From positions 143,019 to 207,018 of the forward strand of contig PHBO01000002.1 of NCBI GenBank assembly GCA_002840645.1: DNA of 64,000 bases, read 5' to 3'. Position 1 is the first letter of the stretch. Every line of letters begins with the position of its first letter. Source of the stretch: Candidatus Cloacimonetes bacterium HGW-Cloacimonetes-3. GTDB taxonomy: Bacteria > Cloacimonadota > Cloacimonadia > Cloacimonadales > Cloacimonadaceae. Below are positions 16,878 to 26,089 of the stretch, in pieces. The notes under the pieces are model-generated. The model was given only the letters and a program-made list of their open reading frames with translations, searched no databases and had not been told where the DNA came from. Made by a program: the position numbers and the translations under genes.

Positions 16878-17543
16878 ATGAAATGTTTCTATCTAACTAT
16901 ATGTTTTATAATTGCGATCGTAGGTCTTTGTGAAGCCCAAGAAGAGCCTGTAACCATTGGCTACACATGGGATAAGCATAGCATAGACTATGAGCTTAGC
17001 TCAGGACTTGGGATTTACAGGGATTGCAGCTCGAAGGATTTCTGGAAGGCTGGTTCTTGTGCAGGAGTTGGTGCGAATTACACATACACCCCCGCTAAAC
17101 ACATCCGCATGCGAGCTGGGATAAGTGAACAGTTTTATTCTTCCAGCAGGATGGTGGAGCATCCCTATCCTTATGTGATGGATATGAAGCTAAAGCTAAG
17201 CACAATCTCCACACGCTTAATCGCCGGCAGTGAATGGGTGTTTCCCAAAACGCAAGAGTATCAAACCACCTTTGTGGGGCTTGGGTTGTATGGCGACGTT
17301 ATCCACTATGCCAAAGCAAGCGCATGGCCTAACTACATATCACATACCGGGTTAGAAACAATGAACTTGAAAGATTCATTTAGCTTCATCACACCTGGAA
17401 TTATGTTCAATGTGGGGATTCAAGGCTCTTTAGGCAGGCTCGATTTGCGCTATATGGTAGATATCACCAGATTCGATATACCGGGTGTCCCGATTGGCAA
17501 GCAGAGACGTGCATTTATTGGGCTGAACTTTGCCTTTCAATAG
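16878..17543 (+). CDS. Small outer-membrane beta-barrel protein
   Basis: The 221-residue protein begins with a signal peptide (FYLTICFIIAIVGLCEAQ). The mature part alternates polar and hydrophobic residues in strand-like runs, for example TTFVGLGLYGDV and RLDLRYMVDITRF, and ends in an aromatic-terminated strand (RRAFIGLNFAFQ). The C-terminal phenylalanine two residues from the end is typical of outer-membrane barrels. ATG 16878 follows AAGGAG. An eight-stranded OmpX/OmpW-like barrel is plausible from length. Function is unknown; it is monocistronic and converges on the lipoprotein gene. Confidence 0.7.
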   Translation: MKCFYLTICFIIAIVGLCEAQEEPVTIGYTWDKHSIDYELSSGLGIYRDCSSKDFWKAGSCAGVGANYTYTPAKHIRMRAGISEQFYSSSRMVEHPYPYVMDMKLKLSTISTRLIAGSEWVFPKTQEYQTTFVGLGLYGDVIHYAKASAWPNYISHTGLETMNLKDSFSFITPGIMFNVGIQGSLGRLDLRYMVDITRFDIPGVPIGKQRRAFIGLNFAFQ

Positions 17544-17656
17544 GATAAGCCTCGCAGTATGCCCACATAACATAGCTAAGAGCAGGTGTTTGCATCGAAT
17601 CCGGTAAACAGCCTGAACTTCCTTAGCGGCAAGCTGCATATTGCATGCTACTTGCT

Positions 17657-18772
17657 CTACCTTGGGGCAGTGAATGACTTGTTGTTTTCTATCTTTAGCC
17701 TGGATCTTTCCCAGGCATTGAGGTGGATCATCTGACCGTCGTCACGGGGGATTATCTCTGTTACAGCATAGGAATAGAAATCCTTTATATAATATCCATC
17801 CCAAATCATGGTAGAAGTCCGGGTAGCCAAATCCATCTGCATCAGGTCTGCCATACCATATTTCAAGTGTGAATACAAGAGGATATCTCCATCCGGCACA
17901 AAGGCATAACAGAAGCTATCCGGGATCTCGATGTACTGTCCGGTAATTCTGTCGTAAATCTTCAGCCTGGAAACAGAACGTGTCCATTCTGGACCGAACA
18001 TAAATCCCACATCCCGAGGTTCAATCACAAACTGCATGGCAAAGTATCTGCCGCTTTCACTTACCTGTGCCTTTAAGGTTTCATCGAATCCGGATGAGTC
18101 CATATCGTATTCCGACAAAAACACGGTAGAAACCTGCGTGTTGGGATCAAATCTTGATAGCCCCACCCGATTATCTGCATAGAGCTGCGGAAAGTGTCTG
18201 AAATAGTAGTAATAGGCATCTTCATCACTGGCATAAACGGCGTAAAGTGCTATATCCGGCTCCGGCAGATCAATCCAAGCCATAGTATTGATGTCCATGC
18301 GTGAGATATGCCTGTCACGGATGGCTGTGAGGTATTGTCCGCAGGTAGAGAGTGCCGGAGCACAATAGTTCCCATTGCCATCAGGGCTTAGCTTGGTGAG
18401 ACCCTGACCGTTGAAACCGATACGATAGATGGCATAATCAGCGGAGAAATACAGCAACTGATTTTGCCTGTCGATAGCCAGATAGCTTTTATCTGTAATT
18501 ACAAATGCCATGGGCAAGAGCTGGGTAATCTCCAAGGTATTCAAGTTATGCTTCACTAACCGATCTCCAAGATGAAATACCAGGTCGTCCGAAATATAGA
18601 ATGCTTTGCCCAAAGCTGAAACATTTAAGCTATTGTCTGGCTTAGCTAACTGACTCCCGTCCGCAGGTAAACTGCAAAATAGCTGAAAAGGTGGTGGATA
18701 TTCATCTCCACATCCAAACAACATCAGCAGCATCACAACTGCCGACAGCATAATTGTTAGCTTTCTACGCAT
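17657..18772 (-). CDS. Lipoprotein with probable beta-propeller
   Basis: The 371-residue protein has a lipoprotein signal (VVMLLMLFGCGDE, lipobox LFGC). Repeated four-strand modules follow in the body, such as YAIYRIGFNGQGLTKLSPDG and LYSHLKYGMADLMQMDLATR, resembling TolB or DUF5050-type propeller blades. It is therefore probably a periplasmic or surface-anchored propeller that binds protein or sugar partners; the ligand is unknown. It has its own promoter-like box and lies 136 bases downstream of the AAA ATPase gene on the same strand. Confidence 0.65.
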   Translation of the reverse strand: MRRKLTIMLSAVVMLLMLFGCGDEYPPPFQLFCSLPADGSQLAKPDNSLNVSALGKAFYISDDLVFHLGDRLVKHNLNTLEITQLLPMAFVITDKSYLAIDRQNQLLYFSADYAIYRIGFNGQGLTKLSPDGNGNYCAPALSTCGQYLTAIRDRHISRMDINTMAWIDLPEPDIALYAVYASDEDAYYYYFRHFPQLYADNRVGLSRFDPNTQVSTVFLSEYDMDSSGFDETLKAQVSESGRYFAMQFVIEPRDVGFMFGPEWTRSVSRLKIYDRITGQYIEIPDSFCYAFVPDGDILLYSHLKYGMADLMQMDLATRTSTMIWDGYYIKDFYSYAVTEIIPRDDGQMIHLNAWERSRLKIENNKSFTAPR

Positions 18773-18799
18773 AATTTACCCCTTTGGATCACGTGATGT

Positions 18800-18828
18800 A
18801 ATAGTAAAAACACTCTTTGTACTGTCAA
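18800..18828 (-). promoter_or_regulatory. Putative promoter of the lipoprotein gene
   Basis: On the minus strand CTTGACA (TTGACA 18828-18823) is followed after 17 bp by ACTATT (18805-18800), 27 bases before the ATG. This is one of the better -10 matches among the CTTGACA boxes. Confidence 0.5.
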
Positions 18829-18908
18829 GATTATTTCTATCGGTGCTTACCATACCTAAACGCACCCGTCTCGTGTGGGTCTGCACCATATCGGTTCTTA
18901 GTCTGCCG

Positions 18909-20537
18909 CTACGTAAGCTTTTTGTCTTTAAGGGAGTAGGTAAGGTTAACATAGCGTCTGTGCCATTTCAGCATATGGAGAGCAGATTGGAAATCGGACA
19001 TATCAATCTGGAGGAAGGAGTAGTCCTGCTCATCGTCGCTATCCATGGATACATCCTTTGCTTCCAGGGCTTTTCTTAAGCGCACCATTGCAGCTTCTTT
19101 CACCAGAAAGGTGATTTCCGCAGCAGAATACCCCGAAACACTTTCTGCAAAGGCAAAGAGATCTACATCTTCCGCAATAGGCATACCGCGGGTGGCAATT
19201 TCCAACACTCTTTTACAGCCTGGCAAGCTTGGTTTCCTTATCTCCAGTTTATAATCGAAGCGTCCCGGTCTCAGCAGTGCTGCATCAAGCAAATCAGGTC
19301 TGTTTGTGGAAGCCAGCACGGTTACATTACCAAAGTCGCTGATTCCATCCATAAGGGCGAGAAGCTGGTTCACCAGTGTAGAATACCATTTGCCGGATTC
19401 CCCGGAGTAACGGGTCTGGGCGATGGAATCTATCTCATCGATAAAGATCACGGAGGGCTGATACTTTCGGGCTTCTTCAAAGATATCGCGCAGATTATGC
19501 TCGGATTGTCCAAATTGTTTATCCAGAATATCCGGTCCCGATACGGGGATAAAATGCGCATTCACTTCATGGGCTATAGCTTTGGCGATAAGGGTTTTTC
19601 CATTACCGGGATCACCCCATAACAGTATGCCGCGGAAGGCTTTCACTCCCAATTGTTCGAACAGCTTAGGCTTTTTCAAGGGAAGCTCAATCATGATCCT
19701 GATGTTTTTGATTATCTCATCCACTCCGCCAATATCCGCAAAGGTGGTAACAGGCACTTTTCTCAGGTACTTGGCATCGGAGGAGGTCTCATCCTTTACT
19801 CTCGAGGCGGCTAAACCGTCCCTTGTCCATTCTGCTTCGTCACCCTGTTCGGACGAAGCTGTCACATGCTTTATATGTAGGGATTCCCAACCCTTGGAAT
19901 TAACCTGAGTATCGGTTCGGTACACTATTTCCCAGTTACGCGGGTCTGGTAAATGTACCATAAGCGGCAGTGCCGAGATGTATCTGCGGAAGAAAGTATA
20001 TTCAAAAATGGGGCAGAACTCTATACTCTTGGTTCTAACCACGCCTTCAACCGCTCTGCTAAGCTCTTCACGATTGATATGCCAGGTTTTGTTATCGGTA
20101 AATGCGCCGAATTGATACCAATACTTGGCATTTTGGGAAAAGGGAGCTTTGTCGTGGTGCAAAACAATGCCTTTCAGCATGCGGCAACCCCAACACGAGG
20201 GACTTTTGTCGTCGCAATAACTTTCTTTTGCCTCGGATTCCAAATACCTGTGATAACAGCCTGCAATCTCCTGCTTTTCAGGGAGGAGGAAATCTTCCGG
20301 CATCATCTCTACCCCGTCATGAATAAAACGCATGGAACTCCAGTGGCGGATTATTTCTATCAGCTTTGTGAAGACTGCATACTTAGCCAACACCTCACGA
20401 TTATCGGTTTCGATCACATGAAAAGCTGCTCCTTCCTTAGCGGGAAGATACATCCTGAACTTTGAGGCATAAACCAATACTGTGTGATACTCCGGGCATG
20501 CTTGCTTACCAAAGCGGATTGAAAACTTATAATCCAT
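18909..20537 (-). CDS. AAA ATPase (Cdc48/FtsH-like) with Cys-rich N-terminal domain
   Basis: The 542-residue protein has an unrecognised N-terminal domain (about 1-255) and a single AAA module. Walker A is GDPGNGKT (308-315), Walker B VIFIDEID (363-370), sensor region ASTNRPD and arginine-finger region LLRPGRFD. This matches the classical AAA clade of p97, PAN and FtsH, which form hexameric unfoldases. No protease domain follows. The N-terminal domain has four closely placed cysteines (C94, C108, C115, C118) that could bind zinc or an Fe-S cluster. It would act as an adaptor-type unfoldase or disaggregase; the target is unknown. A TTGACA lies 52 bases upstream. Confidence 0.85.
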   Translation of the reverse strand: MDYKFSIRFGKQACPEYHTVLVYASKFRMYLPAKEGAAFHVIETDNREVLAKYAVFTKLIEIIRHWSSMRFIHDGVEMMPEDFLLPEKQEIAGCYHRYLESEAKESYCDDKSPSCWGCRMLKGIVLHHDKAPFSQNAKYWYQFGAFTDNKTWHINREELSRAVEGVVRTKSIEFCPIFEYTFFRRYISALPLMVHLPDPRNWEIVYRTDTQVNSKGWESLHIKHVTASSEQGDEAEWTRDGLAASRVKDETSSDAKYLRKVPVTTFADIGGVDEIIKNIRIMIELPLKKPKLFEQLGVKAFRGILLWGDPGNGKTLIAKAIAHEVNAHFIPVSGPDILDKQFGQSEHNLRDIFEEARKYQPSVIFIDEIDSIAQTRYSGESGKWYSTLVNQLLALMDGISDFGNVTVLASTNRPDLLDAALLRPGRFDYKLEIRKPSLPGCKRVLEIATRGMPIAEDVDLFAFAESVSGYSAAEITFLVKEAAMVRLRKALEAKDVSMDSDDEQDYSFLQIDMSDFQSALHMLKWHRRYVNLTYSLKDKKLT

Positions 20538-20668
20538 TATTTTCCGTCCCTGTGCTTAATAAATTCACTGAAGATACTAAGGAAATTATGTCAAGAAATT
20601 TATGCTGTGCGAAGTTCACATATCTCCATTTATTAACACAAGGAATCATGAGTAATACCTAAGATCCC

Positions 20669-20740
20669 CTTGTGATATCTTAGTGTATTCCAGTGTGACG
20701 GCTGTGTGATTCCCGTGTGACTCCTGTGTCGCCACACAGG
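20669..20740. repeat. Tandem array of 11-nt units (array C)
   Basis: Six tandem 11-mers share a GTGT core: CTTGTGATATC, TTAGTGTATTC, CAGTGTGACGG, CTGTGTGATTC, CCGTGTGACTC and CTGTGTCGCCA. A closing CACAG inverts the last unit (CTGTGT-CGCC-ACACAG). It lies in the divergent gap between the AAA ATPase and DUF2089 genes. Confidence 0.85.
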
Positions 20741-20865
20741 ATGTATATGCAAATTATACACTTTACACGCATTATCATCTAAAGGGATGAGAGAGGGAAG
20801 GGTAAGAGGAGTTGAGAGTGTGTTAAGTTTTCTACAGATATATCTAAATAATGTGAAGAAAACGC

Positions 20866-20894
20866 TTGACACAAACTAAAGAATGTTTAGGTTG
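20866..20894 (+). promoter_or_regulatory. Putative promoter of the DUF2089-DUF4097 pair
   Basis: GCTTGACA (TTGACA 20866-20871) with AGGTTG 17 bp downstream (20889-20894). A second TTGACA at 20892-20897 is too close to the ribosome-binding site to drive the TTG start, but could be a regulator half-site. Confidence 0.4.
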
Positions 20895-20921
20895 ACATCA
20901 ACATTGTTAAGGAGGTTTAAG

Positions 20922-21281
20922 TTGAATTTATCATCCTGTCCCATTTGTAAGCACGAACTGAAGATCAGGGAAGTAAGCTGCGAGCGGTGCAAGATCACTT
21001 ACAAAGGTGATTTTGACACCAGTTGGCTTGCAGCATTCAGTGACAGTCAGCTCGAGTTCATTAAACTATTTCTGTTAGTGCAGGGCAATCTGAAAGAACT
21101 ACAGAATCAGCTTGGAATCTCGTATCCTACTATCAAAAGTCGGTTGGCGGACATAATCCGCTTAATCACCGAGAAGGAACCCACCAAAGACAAAGTTGCA
21201 GATGTGCTCGCAGATCTGGAAGAAGGGTTCATCAACGTGGAAGAAGCAATAAATATGATAAACACAAGGAGACAAAAATGA
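20922..21281 (+). CDS. DUF2089 family zinc-ribbon/HTH protein
   Basis: A strong AAGGAGG lies six bases before TTG 20922, giving a 119-residue protein starting LNLSSCPICK; the upstream ATG at 20883 lies before the ribosome-binding site and inside the promoter, so it is rejected. An N-terminal zinc ribbon (CPIC...CERC) is followed by a helix-turn-helix-like segment (LKELQNQLGISYPTIKSRL), the DUF2089 pattern. The C-terminus (DLEEGFINVEEAINMIN) resembles the SHOCT-type helical pair also found at the end of the next protein. A DNA-binding regulator controlling the downstream gene is likely. It overlaps that gene by four bases. Confidence 0.82.
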   Translation: MNLSSCPICKHELKIREVSCERCKITYKGDFDTSWLAAFSDSQLEFIKLFLLVQGNLKELQNQLGISYPTIKSRLADIIRLITEKEPTKDKVADVLADLEEGFINVEEAINMINTRRQK

Positions 21282-22684
21282 GTAAAATGAAACTACAACA
21301 GATTCTTGCTTACGATGTGATAACCAAGATAAGCATTGAAAACAACCTTGCCCCGTTAAGCATCGAGGCATCACCCCACGGCAAAGTAGAGCTGATATGC
21401 GAGCTTGATTTGACAGAGCCATATGAAGAGTTTAACCTTGAAGATTGCATTAACACTTCATGTAAAGACGGTAATATGGAAATTGTACTGGACGAAGTGG
21501 ATGGCTTGGACAAACACTTTTTCTCTCCCAACCGCTCTTTTGTGAAAATTCTGGTTCCGGTAGATGCGACCCTGGAAGTGGGGGTGGAAAACCTTCCCGC
21601 ATCCTTTTCCGGCATCCACAATACCTTGCTGGTGAGCAGCGAGAATGCTCCTATTCGCATTCAGGATTGTAACGGAAATAAGACCCTTACAAACGAGAAC
21701 GGTCCCATCAGCATTAGTAATTGCGAAGGGGATTTAAGCGTGGAACTGGAAAATGGACCTATGGCAGCAGAGATGATCAGCGGTGCTACCCTAAGCATTA
21801 AAACGGAGAATGGTCCGCTGAAGATACGCGAAGCTTGCTTCCCTAAGGTGGATATCGAAAGCGAAAACGGCGTTATTATGTACGAAACGCTGTTTGTGGA
21901 AGATGCCGTCATTAACCTGAAGACCGAGAATGGCGTGGTGCATTTTGTGCTGCCGGATGAGATGGATTTCGAGCTGCGGGCACGTACGGAGCAGGGAAAG
22001 ATTAAGAGTCGTTTATCGCACCCCGTTACTCAGGAAGAAGATGACTACGTGGTTAAAAACGGCGAAGGCAAAACTAAAATAAATATCTTCACCGAGAATG
22101 GCATGATTAAGCTGGGCGAAAAGGATAAAATAAACTTGGAATTCCTGAAGGCTAAGATAGAATTGCTGAAAGAAAGCCTGAAAAACGTGAACGACGGCGA
22201 AGATATGGAAAAAGTACACAAGCTGTATGCCAACGTTAGTGAATATGTAACCGCACGGGTTGCCAACGCCAAAGAAGCTATAGTAAAAGATAATATAAAA
22301 GAGCAGCTTGATAAACTGCATAAGCTGATAGAGGATTTTGACTATCAGGGTGCCAAGGAAAAGACCATCGCCGGCGTGGATGAGCTTACCGGAAAGATTC
22401 ACGATGAGCTGAGCAAACATATGGGCAAGCTGGGGACTAAGATTACTGAAACCATCCATGTTCACACCGGAAAGCATGCTTTTAATATGAACAACTTGAA
22501 CGAATATATCAGTAAAGTAGTTAATTCCTCACTGATTAAACCATATCTGGGCGGAGAAATGAAAGCCAAAGAAAAAGACGAAGTGGCTGACCGCAGCAGA
22601 TTGAAAATACTGGATATGCTGGAAGCAGGCAAAATTACCGCAGAAGAGGCAGAAAAACTACTGAAGGCTATCGGCAAAGAATAA
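21278..22684 (+). CDS. DUF4097-like beta-helix protein with SHOCT-like tail
   Basis: This 468-residue cytoplasmic protein lacks a signal peptide. Residues about 115-250 contain repeating strands with an ENG motif every 20 or so residues (TNENGPISI, LENGPMAA, TENGPLKI, SENGVIMY, TENGVVHF), the hallmark of DUF4097-type right-handed beta helices. A helical, coiled-coil-like middle follows (about 285-420). The end RLKILDMLEAGKITAEEAEKLL matches the SHOCT-like element. The start codon overlaps the DUF2089 stop (ATGA). DUF2089 and DUF4097 genes are often adjacent; a membrane-stress or scaffold role is only a guess. A terminator follows. Confidence 0.8.
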   Translation: MSKMKLQQILAYDVITKISIENNLAPLSIEASPHGKVELICELDLTEPYEEFNLEDCINTSCKDGNMEIVLDEVDGLDKHFFSPNRSFVKILVPVDATLEVGVENLPASFSGIHNTLLVSSENAPIRIQDCNGNKTLTNENGPISISNCEGDLSVELENGPMAAEMISGATLSIKTENGPLKIREACFPKVDIESENGVIMYETLFVEDAVINLKTENGVVHFVLPDEMDFELRARTEQGKIKSRLSHPVTQEEDDYVVKNGEGKTKINIFTENGMIKLGEKDKINLEFLKAKIELLKESLKNVNDGEDMEKVHKLYANVSEYVTARVANAKEAIVKDNIKEQLDKLHKLIEDFDYQGAKEKTIAGVDELTGKIHDELSKHMGKLGTKITETIHVHTGKHAFNMNNLNEYISKVVNSSLIKPYLGGEMKAKEKDEVADRSRLKILDMLEAGKITAEEAEKLLKAIGKE

Positions 22685-22710
22685 TACCGAATTCCTGATC
22701 AATTACATGA

Positions 22711-22756
22711 AGTGGAAGTGCGGATGCTAACTCTGCACTCTCCACTTTTTCTTTTT
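22711..22756 (+). terminator. Rho-independent terminator after the DUF4097-like gene
   Basis: A two-part stem pairs AGTGGA with TCCACT and AGTGC with GCACT around a short loop, followed by TTTTTCTTTTT. It begins 27 bases after the stop codon. Confidence 0.75.
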
Positions 22757-23021
22757 GGAGTTAGCAATGGCTATTGCCTGTGCGACAGATATTTGCTTCA
22801 TAGGAAACCGGCGTACCTGCTCATCGTCATGATAGCCGTAAAGCGATAGGTGGCAACTATTTGAGCAGTGAATTGCAGTGGCTGGATACGGGGGAGCATG
22901 ATGTTATCGCTATTGCATAGTTTTTGGGGGGTAATATTTGGGGATGTGAAAGAAATCATTTGACAGCAGACTGCGGATATTGACAATTGACATCAGTGTA
23001 ATAATTACAAAGGAGAATACC

Positions 23022-24878
23022 ATGAACAAACTTACATACTTACTCTTACTTGCGGTTGTTTGCCTGTGTGCCAACCTTGGTGCAGTGGACAGAAGCATCT
23101 GGGTGAATGAAGATTTTTCCGGGACATTCCCACCCCAAGGCTGGACGATTAGCGCTAATGCAGCAAACTGGAGCGCATTCACAGGTGCATCAGCGGGTGG
23201 AACTGCTCCCGAAGCACGCTTTAGCTGGGAACCACAGTTCAACGGCAGCTCATATTTAATCTCTCCCACCTATGATACTACAGGAGAGACCACAGTTTAT
23301 TTAGATTTTGACCACTTTGTGGATTGGTATGCAAACCCCTTTACTATTGGTGTTGCAACTCGTTCTGCCGGTGGCGCATGGACTGTGGCATTTAGCCAAA
23401 ATCCCACAGCTAATGTTGGTCCAATGCGTAAATCCGTAGCAATTACAAATGCAGATGTTGGTTCCGATACCTTTCAGTTTGCACTGTATTTCAGCGGTAA
23501 TTCTTATAACATAGATTACTGGTATATAGACAATGTGAAGCTCTACACTCCTTTCCCAAACGATCTTGCGATCTTGAGTGTTGCCGGAGCTGAACATGTG
23601 GAAGCCGGAGTTCCTATTGTACCGAGCTGCGGAATTAAAAATGTGGGGACAGAGTCTCTTACCGCTGTGGTTTCCTTAGATATTTACCAGCATGAAACCA
23701 TGGTGCAGTCCTATCCTGATTATTTCACCCAGTTGTTGGCGATGAATGCCACTGCAACTGTAAGCTTCCCTTCCTTCAATCCCGAAGTATTAAACGATTT
23801 ATACCGTTTTGTATTCACCATTCACTCTCTGGAAGATGTGGTTGATGAAGACCTTAGCAATAACAGCATGACTAAGAATATGAATACATGGACCGGGGCA
23901 AAACAAAACGTACTCTTAGAGATCGGAACAGGTGGCTGGTGTCCCTATTGCCCGGGTGCTGCTATGGCTGCGGATCATTTTGTAGAAGAAGGGTATAATG
24001 TTGCTGTAATCGAGAATCATAACGGCGATCCCTATGCCACTGATACCTCCAATGGCAGAAACTCTTATTATGGTATCAGCGGATTTCCTACCGGTGTGTT
24101 CGATGGTTTACTGGACTATGTTGGCGGCAGCAATACCGTAAGTCTGTTCCCTGCTTATCAGCCATTATACAACCAGAGAGTGGATGTAAAGACTCCCGTT
24201 TCTATAGAGCTCTTTGGAACCAATAGCGGGCTGGTATATACAGTGGAAGCCAAGATTAACAAGCTTGCAAATTTAGCTTATGAGAATCTTGTGTTCCATC
24301 TTGCTATCACTCAGAGCCATATTGCCTATAGCTGGCAGGGTCAGACAGAGTTTAACTTTGTGAATATGATGATGGTTCCCGATAGATTTGGCACCACTGT
24401 GGATTTGATGAACGCACCTATAGGCTTGTTATCTGTTCCGCTTACGTTTACTGTTGGTTCGGGATGGAACCTTGCTAATTGCGAATTTGTAGCATTTGTG
24501 CAGAACCTGGATACCAAAGAAGTGTTGCAGGCGTACAAAGTGATGGTGAATGATCTGCCTATAGGACCGGTGGCGAATGAGGATGCCCTTAGCCCCTTGC
24601 TGAGTAACTCTTTGCACAGCAACTATCCTAACCCCTTTAATCCTGAAACAACCATCAGATATAGCGTGAAAGGCGATGCGCCTGTAGCTATCGAGATATA
24701 CAATATTAAGGGTCAGCTTGTGAAGACCCTGGTGAACGGTGTTCAGGCTGCCGGCGACCACAGTGTGGTTTGGAATGGCACCGATATGAATAACAAATCC
24801 GTTGGTAACGGTGTTTATTATTTCAAAATGAACTCCGGGAAATATAGCCGTACCAGAAAGATGATCTTAATGAAGTAA
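23022..24878 (+). CDS. Secreted Omp28-like protein with CPYC thioredoxin fold and type IX-style tail
   Basis: ATG 23022 follows AAGGAG and gives a signal peptide (LTYLLLLAVVCLCANLGA). Domains in order: a choice-of-anchor-J-like jelly roll (about 20-180, starting with EDFSGTFPPQGW); a CARDB/Ig-like domain (about 185-300); a thioredoxin-like domain with GWCPYCPG (about 315-400) typical of Omp28-related proteins; a further beta domain; and a C-terminal FlgD-like sorting domain with NYPNPFNPETT and a terminal KMILMK. The CxxC suggests thiol-disulfide chemistry or a vestige of it. The tail predicts export by a type IX-like system not encoded here. Three TTGACA boxes lie within 65 bases upstream. 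Confidence 0.85.
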   Translation: MNKLTYLLLLAVVCLCANLGAVDRSIWVNEDFSGTFPPQGWTISANAANWSAFTGASAGGTAPEARFSWEPQFNGSSYLISPTYDTTGETTVYLDFDHFVDWYANPFTIGVATRSAGGAWTVAFSQNPTANVGPMRKSVAITNADVGSDTFQFALYFSGNSYNIDYWYIDNVKLYTPFPNDLAILSVAGAEHVEAGVPIVPSCGIKNVGTESLTAVVSLDIYQHETMVQSYPDYFTQLLAMNATATVSFPSFNPEVLNDLYRFVFTIHSLEDVVDEDLSNNSMTKNMNTWTGAKQNVLLEIGTGGWCPYCPGAAMAADHFVEEGYNVAVIENHNGDPYATDTSNGRNSYYGISGFPTGVFDGLLDYVGGSNTVSLFPAYQPLYNQRVDVKTPVSIELFGTNSGLVYTVEAKINKLANLAYENLVFHLAITQSHIAYSWQGQTEFNFVNMMMVPDRFGTTVDLMNAPIGLLSVPLTFTVGSGWNLANCEFVAFVQNLDTKEVLQAYKVMVNDLPIGPVANEDALSPLLSNSLHSNYPNPFNPETTIRYSVKGDAPVAIEIYNIKGQLVKTLVNGVQAAGDHSVVWNGTDMNNKSVGNGVYYFKMNSGKYSRTRKMILMK

Positions 24879-24899
24879 TCATCTGTTATGCAGTGTATT

Positions 24900-24930
24900 C
24901 AGGTGCAGAAGCAATTCTGCACCTGTTTTC
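24900..24930 (+). terminator. Terminator after the Omp28-like gene
   Basis: An 11-bp perfect stem, CAGGTGCAGAA with TTCTGCACCTG, and a four-base loop are followed by TTTTC. It lies 22 bases after the stop codon. The remaining 240 bases before the next gene contain a CTTGACA box at 24957 but no other clear element. Confidence 0.88.
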
Positions 24931-25172
24931 TTATGTGGGGAGATGGGAAAAAACTGCTTGACAGGAAAATGGATAAGCGCATCTATGCAGGCATAGGTGT
25001 TTAGGGTGATTTCTGTAAAAGATATACCCGATGTTGGATAAGTTTGGATTGGGGATGTTTAAGCGGTTAGAATCATCTCTGATGCCGTTAAGTGTATAGA
25101 GCAAGTGTAAAGAATGCTTGTACTTAGTTAGTACGAGTCTGTATTTGTGGGTTTACTTTTTAAGGAGCTGTC

Positions 25173-26030
25173 ATGTATAAAAGAGTTATTCTGCTGTCTT
25201 TGAGCTTGGTTGCAATCGTAGGATTGTTTTCGGTTGAATACAATTGGGGTGTGAAATATGGTGTGGGTTTATCATCAATTTATGGCAGCGATGCAGCATA
25301 TAACTTGCACTATGATATCCGCAGCATAGGTGCCACAGAAACCAGCGTTGGATACCTGAATCTGGAATCTGATGATGCAGATAATGGGATATCACATAGC
25401 TTCGGAGCATATTTTACCAGCATGCTTTCCAAGAAGCAAGATTCCATTTGGCTACAATCCGAGCTAATCTGGCAAAGATACAATTACACCTACAAATTCC
25501 AAGGCAGAATGCTGCAAACCGATAACTTGATGCTTGCCAACACCTTTGCAGATACCTTGAACGGAAAGATAAAGCAAACCATGGATTACATCACAATTCC
25601 CCTGCTGTTAAAGCTGAAACAGGATTCTCATGCTAATGTTTTAGATGGGCATTTTGATGGTGCTTACATCTATTTCGGTCCATCTTTATCCGTGCTTGTA
25701 AACAACAAGAGCGAAAAACACAGAGGCGTGAAAGCCCTGGAAGATGATATTGCAGATTTTGTGGCAGACAGCTATAATGACGCTGATGCAACGCAAGCTT
25801 ATGCCAGCAGCAGACAAGAAAGTGCAGGCGATAAAGTTTTGTTCCACAAGACGGATTTGGTGTTTGGCATGGGCTTTAACATCAAAAACATCTTCAATAT
25901 GGGCATTGGCAAAGATGAGTTTAATATTGATTTCAGGTTCAATACCGGCATGTATCCTGTGGGAGATGCAAGCACAAACACAGAGTTTAAGCTGTATTCT
26001 GCAATGCTGTCTATAGGTGTTAAACTGTAA
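25173..26030 (+). CDS. Outer-membrane beta-barrel protein
   Basis: The 285-residue protein starts with a signal peptide (VILLSLSLVAIVGLFS). The rest is strand-rich (WGVKYGVGLSSIYG, YIYFGPSLSVLVNNKSE, LYSAMLSIGVKL), the pattern of PorT/OmpW-like barrels of the FCB group. A polar insert at about 195-225 is probably an extracellular loop. AAGGAG precedes the ATG. No specific ligand can be named. It is followed by a separate lipoprotein gene 59 bases downstream on the same strand. Confidence 0.72.
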   Translation: MYKRVILLSLSLVAIVGLFSVEYNWGVKYGVGLSSIYGSDAAYNLHYDIRSIGATETSVGYLNLESDDADNGISHSFGAYFTSMLSKKQDSIWLQSELIWQRYNYTYKFQGRMLQTDNLMLANTFADTLNGKIKQTMDYITIPLLLKLKQDSHANVLDGHFDGAYIYFGPSLSVLVNNKSEKHRGVKALEDDIADFVADSYNDADATQAYASSRQESAGDKVLFHKTDLVFGMGFNIKNIFNMGIGKDEFNIDFRFNTGMYPVGDASTNTEFKLYSAMLSIGVKL

Positions 26031-26089
26031 TGGTTGTGGCTTTTAGCTACTATAGTCTGCTATTGTGCAGATAAATCCGGGAGGATGAA

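Noticed and set aside
20669..20740. Possible CRISPR array
   Set aside because: Units are 11 nt with no spacers of constant length and no cas genes nearby; it is a short tandem array.
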